Shown here: one piece after another, positions 19,663 to 28,373 of the stretch
Layout of the letters: each line of letters starts with the position of its first letter
Position numbering within the stretch: the stretch's first letter is position 1
NCBI GenBank assembly: GCA_049487715.1
Contig: CP150574.1
Span: forward strand, 526,614 to 590,613
Source: Pycnococcus provasolii
Taxonomy: Eukaryota > Chlorophyta > Pseudoscourfieldiophyceae > Pseudoscourfieldiales
Length of the DNA: 64,000 nucleotides
Direction: 5' to 3'
Made by a program: the position numbers and the translations under genes
Notes under the pieces: model-generated
The model's database searches: none
Seen by the model: only the letters and a program-made list of their open reading frames with translations
What the model was told of the DNA's origin: nothing

Positions 19663-21278
19663 TCATGGCTGCGACGACTGAGCGCTTTTCTGCGCAGCTT
19701 CCGTCACCAGCGACGCCGCCTTTTGGAATGCCGGCGACTCCTTCATAGCCTGGTACTGACCAAAGGCTTTCTGCGCCGTGGGGCTGGCGTTGATTCGCTT
19801 GCGGATCTCCGAGCTCACCTTCTGGAACTGCTCCGATGAAGCCACCTTCGCCTGCACCTCCTTCGCCACGTCAGCAGCCGTCTTGGCCGCCTCAACTGCC
19901 GCCTTGGCGCCCTGCTGTGCAAGATTTTCCGCCGTGTTGTATGCCGTGGACATCGAGTCTCCGAGCGCGGCGTTCATCGCGCCGTAGTTGTGGAGCGCCT
20001 GCTTGCCCGCCTGCACGGGATTGAGCGGAACACCAACGGACAGACCCTTGGGCGTCGCCTTGGCGGACACCTTGGGCAAAGCCTTGGATGGTATGACACC
20101 TGGCGTGGCGAGCGTCTGCTGAAGAAGTTCGAGCGGAGTGAGGGCGGGGTTTGCTCCAGGCGCGGGTCCCGTAAGCTGCGGGGCGACAGCCGGGTCCGTC
20201 GGAATCACCTGCGTGGGAAGGGGCGTCGGCTGAGCACCGAAGCCAGGTCCACCTCCCTCCCTGCTCTGCGGGAGAACGCCCTCCGCCTCGCGCTCCGGCG
20301 CCGAGAGCTCGGCGCCATCCGGCCCGAAGCTCACGCCAACCTGCTCCGACTCTCGGTCACTTGCACCCTCGAACTCGATGTTCTCCTCCTGCGCGGTGGC
20401 GATGGCTGTCTGCACGTCCGGTGCGCGTAGAGCAGGCGCGAGGAACGGTGCGTTCGTCGCGATGAACTCGTTGAACCACGTCGCCCACGGCGTCTCGAAG
20501 CGAATCCAAGACGCGGAGCCGAGCGTGTTCACCTCACCGAAGCGCACGATACACTTGATCGGCTTCCAGTCAGGAGCCTGCAGGTGTCCAGACTTGAAGA
20601 CTGGCGCAGAGTACTTCCAGGTCTTGCCACGGCATCCAGCAATGGCATCCTCATTGAGGAAGTACTCGGTCGCGATGCCAAAACTGTTTGGTACGCTTGA
20701 GAATTTCTTCTCCTTGATCTTGTTTGGCACCTCGATAAGCTTCGTCGTGTTCGACCATTTCTTCCACTCGCACGCGTATGCGCTGAACTTCCACTTCGCA
20801 CCCTTCCACTGCGCCGGCGCGATGTATGCGTGACGCCAGTATCCTCCGCTGAATGGCGTGGGACAGTCAGAGGTGTCGATAAAGTTTTGCCCTGTTGTTT
20901 TTGTTTTTGTTTATTGAGGTGGAGTGGTGGGGAATCAGTGAGTTTGTGTTTGTCGTGGTTGAACAACAATGACACGACGACGTGAGGAAGACAAAGCAAC
21001 GTACACGACGTTGGAACGTTGGTTCCAAAGTTGGCGAGCAGTTCTTCGACCCCCGCGGCGTCCTGTTCGAGCTGCTCCAGGATGTCGCTGGGCACTTCCG
21101 TCTCCGGTCCCTCCGGTCCGGTGGGCGCTTCCGCCTGCTCAATGATGGCAGGTGAGTCCGCCAGCTGCTCGATGTCCTGCGCGCTCGCGAGAAGGATTCC
21201 CGAGTTCCAAGTCGTCGTCGTCGTTCCAACAGCGGCAGCGAGCATGCACCACGTGGCGGTGACTGTCGCGAACGCCAT
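19663..21278 (-). CDS. Unknown secreted protein, 500 aa, two exons
   Basis: The model is join(19663..20891, 21005..21278) on the minus strand. The 113-bp intron has a GTACGT donor and CAACAG acceptor, and the split codon restores the frame. The start ATG at 21278 opens a signal-peptide-like segment (MAFATVTATWCMLAAAVG). An acidic stretch leads to a Trp/Cys/Lys-rich domain (residues about 90-240) with CPTPFSGGYWRHAYIAPAQW and later FETPWATWFNEFI. A Pro/Gly-rich linker and a C-terminal Ala/Lys/Glu helical region follow (residues about 390-500), resembling LEA or apolipoprotein-like amphipathic helices. I do not recognise the family. Extracellular or endomembrane location is inferred from the signal peptide. 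Confidence 0.7.
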
Positions 21279-22601
21279 CTTTCTTCTTCTCTTCTTCTTG
21301 CGTTTCTCAAGAACTGCCACCAACGTTTTCCTACACAATGCTGCAGACTACAACTGTCGTTACTAGGTTCTGAGATGGAACTTCTTCGGGTGATGAGTTG
21401 TTGATGCAGCCCTGAAACTGGCAAAGTGGAGTGCAGGCTCACGTGAGTCTGGCCACCCAGTAAAGAAAGAAGGAGCAATATCCTTAATAAAGGCACGTAG
21501 AACGGTGCAACTCGTTGGCACCAGGTCAAAAAGACCACCGACTACTGATAAGTAAGTAACCTCGTTGGTCTCCGCACGCATCCATCCAGGGGGCCATGGC
21601 ATGGCGCGGGCAGTCGTACATAGGGGGAAAGAAGGGGAAGGGGGTCCCGGACGATCCAAAGGGTGGTGGAGTGGTGGTGCATGCGAGGTCCACGAGGGTA
21701 GCTCCATGCGAGGAATGATTCATTCGGGGTTCGTTGATTCGAGGAAATGATTCGGGGTTGGGTTCCGCTAGTTCCTGTGGAGGTGTCCTGTGGAGGTGTG
21801 TTAGACGTTTTCCACGAGACGCCCCAGGGCCAGGGCCTCGTTGGTGTCCGGACCTTTCCCCCTTATAAATGCGGGACAAAGGCTCAATCACCCTCTGCCT
21901 TCGGGATTCCCATTCCATCGGGTATCTTCGAACTCCAAATTCCCTCGAGTTTTGGCCGACCCTACCTTATTCGGATAGGATGGTGATTGGACTCCCATGT
22001 TCGCATGTCATGAATACTTGTCGATGCTTACTCATGTTCCTCTTGCCCCTCTTTTTCTTTCTTTTCCTCTTACCTTCTTCTTTACTCCTTTAGGGATTGA
22101 TTAGTGGTCGTCTGGTTCTTCTCAGTCATTTCTTTCTTTCTTTTCTCTAAGGGGATTAGAGTTCGACATTCAACCAAGGTACCTACCTACGCATTACTCA
22201 GCATTAGCATTACCATCGTTGGGTTCCATTCCTCGATGAGGTCCGAATAAAGCAATACATACATCCTTCTATAATACTACAGACAGCTTTTTCTTACGTG
22301 CGTGCGTGCATGCTTGTCGTGTGTTTCTTTTGATTTCGACTTCTGGTAAACGACGGTCGAACAAACCAAACCAACCTCTCACCAACTGGATTTCACGCAC
22401 GCGTCGGTCGGAACTACTGCACCGGACATACGTACAGTACAGTAAGTAAGCTTACCTTCCTTCATCCCAACAGCAAGCAGTTCAGTTGGCAGCAGACATC
22501 AACAGAAAAGGTGTATGACAAACTAGCAAGAATACTACTTCACTGTTTGTTGGCTTTTGTTTTTATTTTTTGTTTTCGTGGACATCTCGTTCTGGTTGGT
22601 G
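21279..22601. other. Divergent intergenic region, about 1.3 kb
   Basis: It has two TTCGGGGTT motifs (21723-21731 and 21751-21759), a TATA-like CTTATAAATG near 21860, long T/C-rich stretches (22040-22150) and AT-richer DNA than the coding regions. No convincing gene is seen. Confidence 0.5.
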
Positions 22602-23564
22602 ATGAAAGAGTGCTGTGACGATGGATACATATCGTACGATGAACATGGACGCTCTGTGACAAGACTGTCACTGCCGCGCGCGTGCAAACGCACCACCACT
22701 GCATCGCCAGCAACAAGCGAGAACCTCTGCAAACACCACGTTGAGAACGACCAGATTGACGAGGCTGCCGCCGCCGCCGCCGCCGCCGCTGCTGCTGCAG
22801 CCTACGAAGTACAATCACAGCGCCCTCGTCCGGGGTGCGGGCACTGCATAGAGTGCAACGGCATACCACCTTGGATGATTCACGCCGCGGCAGCAGCGTC
22901 GCAGGATACGCCGTCGTCGACGACGCAGTACACGCCACCTAGTGAGCTTACGACATGGCCAGGTGGATTCGTTAATCCAGCTGCCTATTACCACCAGAGG
23001 CGTGCACAGTTAAGTTCGTCATTCAAGAAGTCGTCGTCGTCGTCGTCGTATTCGTGTGCAGCGGCAGCAGCAGCAGCAGCAGCAGAAGCAGAAACAGCAT
23101 CACAGGCTGGAGCACAACGCGACGACGACGACGACGTCAACATCGAGGTGTTTGCGAACCTGTGGCAGCGTCGTCGTCAGCGCGGCGATAGCAACGACAT
23201 CGAGCCAACCGTTGGTGGGCGCCTGCGCAATGCCGTATTTGCGGGTGCGGGTGCTCTCGTTCGCGCGCTCGTTCCTACGTCTCCATCACAACAGCCACAC
23301 CCACAGCAGGCACATCGTCCGGCAATAATGCCGAAGCGCCTCTGCGTTGACATTCCGCTCACACGAACGAATGTTCCAGACGGCACACCCAATGCTTATC
23401 GAGTCAGCTCCAACGACGTTCACGACGCGCCGCCGACGCAAACGACGACACGCGATAGTCCTCCTCCTCCCGCTCTCCCTTGTCACCACCATCATCCTCA
23501 TTGTCGCACGACGAAGAAGCGCACGCGTTCGGATAACTTGCTACGTGCGTCTTACGAGTTGTAG
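22602..23564 (+). CDS. Low-complexity hypothetical protein, 320 aa
   Basis: This ATG-started frame has polyalanine, polyserine, polyaspartate and polyhistidine runs. A possible metal-binding CGHCIECNG motif lies near residue 85, and basic stretches lie near the C-terminus. No domain is recognised. The poly-residue runs come from GCN, TCG and CAY repeats, so the frame could be partly fortuitous. The ORF is long and flanked by AT-richer leader DNA, which favours a real gene. Confidence 0.4.
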   Translation: MKECCDDGYISYDEHGRSVTRLSLPRACKRTTTASPATSENLCKHHVENDQIDEAAAAAAAAAAAAAYEVQSQRPRPGCGHCIECNGIPPWMIHAAAAASQDTPSSTTQYTPPSELTTWPGGFVNPAAYYHQRRAQLSSSFKKSSSSSSYSCAAAAAAAAAEAETASQAGAQRDDDDDVNIEVFANLWQRRRQRGDSNDIEPTVGGRLRNAVFAGAGALVRALVPTSPSQQPHPQQAHRPAIMPKRLCVDIPLTRTNVPDGTPNAYRVSSNDVHDAPPTQTTTRDSPPPPALPCHHHHPHCRTTKKRTRSDNLLRASYEL

Positions 23565-23831
23565 GCGGTACGGGTAGAAAGTCGTCGTCTCTTGACTCAC
23601 CCACGAGTCTCGCGTTCAGCACACACAGCACAACGTGCCGTGGGCGGATATTCATCTTGTTACTATGTTTGCGAAGACACATGAGTGCCCGTTTCATTTT
23701 CATTTCATTACAAAAGCACACTCGTGACAACGTCTCGTGACATGCGAATATTCTGACCCTCTAGCTAGGGGGGTTGAGCGACAACTCCACATTCTCCTCC
23801 TCCCTTTTCCTCCCGCGATCAAACGAAGAAG

Positions 23832-26800
23832 ATGTCCGCAGCAGCAGCAGCAGCGCGCGTCCACGTGTACTTGTCGTACGCGCTCACGCTCGCGGCGCTG
23901 TGCCTGTGCCTGGCCTTGGCGGCTCGGCTGTCGTTCGACGTCGACACGTCGCCCGACGGCTTCGTGGACCCCGCGGCGCCGGAGTCGAGGCACCTGCGTG
24001 CGCTGCGAGACGTGCTGTCTTACATGAAGACAAAGGAGGCGGAGCGAAACGCACGGATCATACCGCCGGCGCCGAGCGACGACAAGCCTCGGCCTGCGCC
24101 AGAACCCGTCTTGGAGCGACGGCAAAGTCGGCCAAGCTACTGGCTTGGCATCATCTACGAGCACGCCGACGGCATGCTCACGGACAGCCGCTTGCAGTGT
24201 GTGTCGCAGCTTGAGGAGGCAATCCCTCACTCGCTAAACGGATTCGAGAAGTTCTGCCACAAGCAGGGCGCTGACGGCACACTGCGGCCGGTGGAAATGC
24301 TCGCGCCGTACCTTGCAGATGTTGCACAGACGCACTTCAACGTCACGCGCGACGTGGCGACGGCTTTTGCAGACGCACTGACAGAGACAACAGACGACGA
24401 GCAGCCGCAGCAGACACTGCCGGAATCTTGCTTAGAGTGGTTCCCAGAGTCGAAAGCCATGCCGCCTTGCAGACTGGAGTGCGCCAAACCCGTTAGCGTC
24501 GCGACGATGCTGACGATGCTTCGGAACGCCACCGCGGAGGCGATACAACGTGCCGACGCCGTCGTGTCGTCGCTTCCGCTGGAAGCTGACACCAACGCGG
24601 GGAGCACGATAAGGTCGCTCGTCGAAGCGATGCGTTTTGCAGCCACGGGTAATCTGGCTGACGTTGCCGCACGACTCCCCGCAAGTCTGCTCGCGCAGTC
24701 GTTTGGACTGCCGCACAGCGTCGACTGGTTCTTTGATCGCCAGTACCTGAGTTCTGCCGCAACGCCGTGTGGCGCAGCATCGCCACACATGATAAGCAAC
24801 GGCAGCACCACCTTCCCACCGTCGCCCGTCGCACCGTTCGTGTGCCCCGCGCGTGTTGCGCGCAAGCTGCGCTCAACGTTCGTGTTCTCTCTCCCACTTG
24901 CCAATTACACCACCTTCACCGACCGCCGCACCGAGCAGGATGCGCGGTACTCAGCATTCGTTGATCAGGCGTCAGCCGCCATTCCGCGCCTCGTGCGCGG
25001 CATCGACGCATGCCGTGACGTGCGCGTGCTCCATTGGGGTGCATTCATCACCGAGTTTGAGATTCGATCCATCATCATTCGCGACGCGCGCTTGTTCGTC
25101 GCATCCATCGTGCTCGTGTCGGCCATGCTATTTGCCTTCCTGCAAGCATCGTTTGTCGTCACGCTGCACGCGCTCGTCGCGATCCTGGGAGCCCTGCCCC
25201 TCGCCCTCGCCATGTGCCGTCTTCTTCTCGGCATCTCGTACGTGCCATTCCTCGTCGTCGCCGCGCCCTTCGTCTTGCTGGGCATCGGCTGCGACGACGT
25301 CCTGCTCGTCGCCGATGCACATCTGAACCGCGGCATGCGCGGCGTGGCGGAGGCAACGTACGCAGCTGCGGCGACGTCTTTCACGACCGCCGCCGCGTTC
25401 CTGGCGTGCTTTCAATTCTCCGCCGTCATTCCCGTTCGCGTTCTTGGCATCACGTGCTGCGCCGGCGTGCTTTGCTGCTTCCTTCTGACGTTCGGACTAC
25501 TTCCTTTAATTCTCGAGTACAAGCGGAAACGCGACGAGGCGAAGGCGACGGCGTGCCCTGCGACGTGGAGATATTGGGGAGCAACATTCTTCTCCACCTC
25601 TCCACAGGCCCGCTTCAACGCGCTCCATCGCGAGCGTGAACGTGCGGTGCATGCACAAGATGACCTCGAGCTTGTTCGCCTTACGGCAAGCCCCGAGAGT
25701 GGGAACGAAGGGGAAGAGGAAGGGGAAGAATCCGGTGGCAAGCAGCAGGAGCACGGCTTGCTCCACGGCACTGCAATGTCAACATTTCGGGTGGCAAGGC
25801 TCGAAGTGCCCGTCCTTCCTTCCATGCACCGCGTGCACGACGTGATAGCGGACGTGGTCGTGCGCCGGTACCCGCGGTACTTCGCTGCAGCTACTGTTGC
25901 GGCGCTCTTGGGCTTTGCGGTGTACACCAGCACGGCACTTCGTGCGGCGGATGCACCACCTACTCTTCTGAAAGCTCAGCACGACCTGATGGAGCTTCAG
26001 CGTTCTCTTACGGCGGACTTCCTGAGCGAGAGCTGGACTGAGGTTGACGTCGTGTGGGGCCTTGATGGCACTATTCGCGCGCTCGACCGCTCGTTTTCAA
26101 CATCGAAGACCTCGGACATGTCCTACGCACTTAACCCATATGCTCCACGAGGAGAGCCTGCATTTGACGAGACGTTCCAGCTCAGCCGTCGTGCTGTGAC
26201 TGACATAGCCGCCTCGTGCCGTACAGCGCGGGCGTCGAAAGAGCAACTTCTGCTGACGCACGGGGCGGAGGCGAGAGAGTGCGCCACGGAGCGATTTCTA
26301 AGGTGGCTGGACAACTGTGCCAGCAATGCCGCGTGCAACGGCACCATAGTGGAATCATCATCCAGCGCCGTCGACAAGTCTTTGGGCATATGGCTTAACG
26401 ACGCTGGCAAAGACGGCGGAGCTGGCGCGGGCGATTCGTACGCGCGCAACCTGAATGGCACGGTGCATGCGGTGGTCGAACGCTTTTATGTCGACCTGCA
26501 TCCTCTATCCGCTCGCCTTACCGACGTGCGCCGCACGCTCGATGCATGGAACGAGTTCGTGTCTCGCACCGAGACTCCCGAGGCGACGCCCGTTCACGCC
26601 TCGACGCTGTGGAGCCGAGTTACCGTTTCGGACAGCGTTCGCAGTGGCGCGGCTCACGTTCCAGCAGCTGCGGGAGCGGCATCCGTGCTTGCGACCGCTC
26701 CGCTTGTTTATCGCATGCGTCGCAAGGTAGATGCACTGCGTGCCGTGGTTTCCATTCTTGTCAGCCTTTCTCTGGCCCTTGCTTGCAGCCTGAGCGTACT

Positions 26801-27233
26801 AGCGGCTATGGGGTGGACGTTCGGGCCCATTGAAAGCCTGTGCGCAACTCTTCTGGCGGGCTCGAGTGTAGATTACTGCACGCACGTCGTTGCCGCATAT
26901 GCCGCCGGCGGTTCGTCACCTTTGGCAGAAAGTGACAATTCGACGGCGGATGAGGAAGAGGAGGAGGAGGAGGAGGAGGAGGAGGAGGAGGAGGAGGAGG
27001 AGAACAACGTTGAACGTGCGGAGGTCAACGATGCGCGCGAGAATGCAGCGCGTGCTGTATGTCATGCAGGTCCCGTCGCCTTGCGAGCGGCGTTGACCAC
27101 GGCAGTTGCAGTGTGCCCTCTGCTTTTTGCGCAGGTGGAGGCGCTACGTCGTATCGGCGAAGCGATTGTTCTCAACAGCGTTGTTGGCTATGTCGTGGCA
27201 GCCATCTGTTTGCCAAGCCTGCTGGCATGCTGA
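23832..27233 (+). CDS. Dispatched/Patched-like RND transporter with sterol-sensing-type domain
   Basis: This 1133-aa intronless protein starts at a clear ATG. TM1 lies at the N-terminus, followed by a large extracellular loop. The first five-helix block (residues about 417-563) contains LLGIGCDDVLLVADAH, the RND proton-relay-type acidic motif of Dispatched proteins. TM7 and a second ectodomain follow. A second helix block (about 970-1133) has AGSSVDYCTHVVAAY, the matching Asp motif. A run of about 18 glutamates, from a GAG microsatellite at 26946-27001, sits in the loop just after that helix. Relatives move sterols or lipid-modified cargo; the substrate here is unknown. TGTAA lies at 27266. 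Confidence 0.83.
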   Translation: MSAAAAAARVHVYLSYALTLAALCLCLALAARLSFDVDTSPDGFVDPAAPESRHLRALRDVLSYMKTKEAERNARIIPPAPSDDKPRPAPEPVLERRQSRPSYWLGIIYEHADGMLTDSRLQCVSQLEEAIPHSLNGFEKFCHKQGADGTLRPVEMLAPYLADVAQTHFNVTRDVATAFADALTETTDDEQPQQTLPESCLEWFPESKAMPPCRLECAKPVSVATMLTMLRNATAEAIQRADAVVSSLPLEADTNAGSTIRSLVEAMRFAATGNLADVAARLPASLLAQSFGLPHSVDWFFDRQYLSSAATPCGAASPHMISNGSTTFPPSPVAPFVCPARVARKLRSTFVFSLPLANYTTFTDRRTEQDARYSAFVDQASAAIPRLVRGIDACRDVRVLHWGAFITEFEIRSIIIRDARLFVASIVLVSAMLFAFLQASFVVTLHALVAILGALPLALAMCRLLLGISYVPFLVVAAPFVLLGIGCDDVLLVADAHLNRGMRGVAEATYAAAATSFTTAAAFLACFQFSAVIPVRVLGITCCAGVLCCFLLTFGLLPLILEYKRKRDEAKATACPATWRYWGATFFSTSPQARFNALHRERERAVHAQDDLELVRLTASPESGNEGEEEGEESGGKQQEHGLLHGTAMSTFRVARLEVPVLPSMHRVHDVIADVVVRRYPRYFAAATVAALLGFAVYTSTALRAADAPPTLLKAQHDLMELQRSLTADFLSESWTEVDVVWGLDGTIRALDRSFSTSKTSDMSYALNPYAPRGEPAFDETFQLSRRAVTDIAASCRTARASKEQLLLTHGAEARECATERFLRWLDNCASNAACNGTIVESSSSAVDKSLGIWLNDAGKDGGAGAGDSYARNLNGTVHAVVERFYVDLHPLSARLTDVRRTLDAWNEFVSRTETPEATPVHASTLWSRVTVSDSVRSGAAHVPAAAGAASVLATAPLVYRMRRKVDALRAVVSILVSLSLALACSLSVLAAMGWTFGPIESLCATLLAGSSVDYCTHVVAAYAAGGSSPLAESDNSTADEEEEEEEEEEEEEEEEENNVERAEVNDARENAARAVCHAGPVALRAALTTAVAVCPLLFAQVEALRRIGEAIVLNSVVGYVVAAICLPSLLAC
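26946..27001 (+). repeat. GAG microsatellite encoding polyglutamate
   Basis: This is a near-perfect GAG trinucleotide run in frame within the Dispatched-like gene. Confidence 0.9.
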
Positions 27234-27265
27234 CATTCTAATTTAAGTTTCTTTCGTGTTGGAGA

Positions 27266-27270
27266 TGTAA
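27266..27270 (+). terminator. TGTAA poly(A) signal, Dispatched-like gene
   Basis: TGTAA lies 33 nt after the stop codon. Confidence 0.5.
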
Positions 27271-27469
27271 TGAATTTTGTACATTTGATAGTGGATGAGG
27301 ATGACTGGGCAACAGTTCAATTCAATGTAATTTGTAATTTGTAACTTGTGACATGTGCAACTTCCACTTCTCAACATTGCAACAAAGTAGTGGTTGTAGT
27401 AAGTCAGTCCTCCTCTGTCTGTCTGCGCAACAAAGTCACCTCCCCCTCACCGTTTCCAGAAAAAAAAAC

Positions 27470-28033
27470 TCAGCCTCTCTTGCCTTTCTTGCCTTTCTTC
27501 GTCTTGGTGGGTTTCTTGGGTGTGTATACGGGCGTGTATTTTGTTGGCTTGTGGATGTGGATGACTATCTCTCCGTCTTTCTTCTTGCACTTGCAGGGGA
27601 ACAGAATGTGATTGTAATCGCAGTCTGTGTACTTTTCGATGTACTTGTGAAGCTCGCCATAGTTGAACATGGCCGTGCCGACATACCTCGCCTCCATTCC
27701 GTAGTAGCTCGACAGAATCTTCGTCAACTTATACTGAGATTCTTGTGCGCATGTCTTCCTGCAGGATTTCTCAGTCATACCATATGTTGATCGACACGTG
27801 CGCACACAATCCTTGTACAGGTTGATGTGCTCATGCCACTCCTTGCAAAGAGAGATGTACTGGTTGTTGTCCCTCCTGAAGTTTTTTGGCTTCTTCCTCT
27901 TCCACTTCTTCAGTACCTTCAGCGCCTTCTCAGTCAACCTGATTGTCGCCTCGAATCCTTTGCACAAGTGCAGGTTCGTGTAGCACTTGTTGGACTTGTA
28001 TCCTGACGTGCCGTGGTGTTCAATTGGTTTCAT
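27470..28033 (-). CDS. Small Cys/Lys-rich hypothetical protein with twin CX3C-like motif, 187 aa
   Basis: The ATG at 28033 starts a basic protein with about a dozen cysteines. In the centre is CVRTC, ten residues, then CRKTC, a twin CX3C-like pattern. Further cysteines form CDYNH and FPCKCKKK near the C-terminus, which ends in a Lys/Thr-rich tail. Codon use is AT-richer than in neighbouring genes. Small Tim chaperones have twin CX3C motifs but are much shorter and lack the basic tail, so I do not assign it there. It lies 197 bp left of the hAT insertion. The upstream frame has no ATG, so a missing 5' exon is possible. Confidence 0.5.
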   Translation of the reverse strand: MKPIEHHGTSGYKSNKCYTNLHLCKGFEATIRLTEKALKVLKKWKRKKPKNFRRDNNQYISLCKEWHEHINLYKDCVRTCRSTYGMTEKSCRKTCAQESQYKLTKILSSYYGMEARYVGTAMFNYGELHKYIEKYTDCDYNHILFPCKCKKKDGEIVIHIHKPTKYTPVYTPKKPTKTKKGKKGKRG

Positions 28034-28222
28034 TTCGCCACTCGAGGCGCTGTTCGGAACGCTCAGCAAATTACGACCGCCGCGTGCCCCGGATTGGACT
28101 TGGACGGGTCAACAAACCCCTAATAAAAGCAAACGATCGTGCTTTGGAAAAGGAAGTGGAAACCCCACTAGAACATCAATCCTGGGGCTCACAATCAACG
28201 AATCTCACCCCTGCCCCGGATA

Positions 28223-28230
28223 CCTGAGAT
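28223..28230 (+). repeat. Left 8-bp target-site duplication (CCTGAGAT) of hAT element
   Basis: It is identical to 31190-31197 and abuts the terminal inverted repeat directly. Confidence 0.92.
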
Positions 28231-28251
28231 CTAGGATGGTCCATTCGTTTT
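28231..28251 (+). repeat. Left terminal inverted repeat of hAT element
   Basis: It is identical over 21 bp to the reverse complement of 31169-31189. Confidence 0.92.
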
Positions 28252-28373
28252 CATTCGGGGTTAATTCGCGACGAATGGGTCCCCGCCGCCGGCGGCAACC
28301 GAATCGGACCGAATCGGACCGAATCGGACCGAATCACCACCGAATCATTTCACGCCCGCACAGGAGCACTGCC

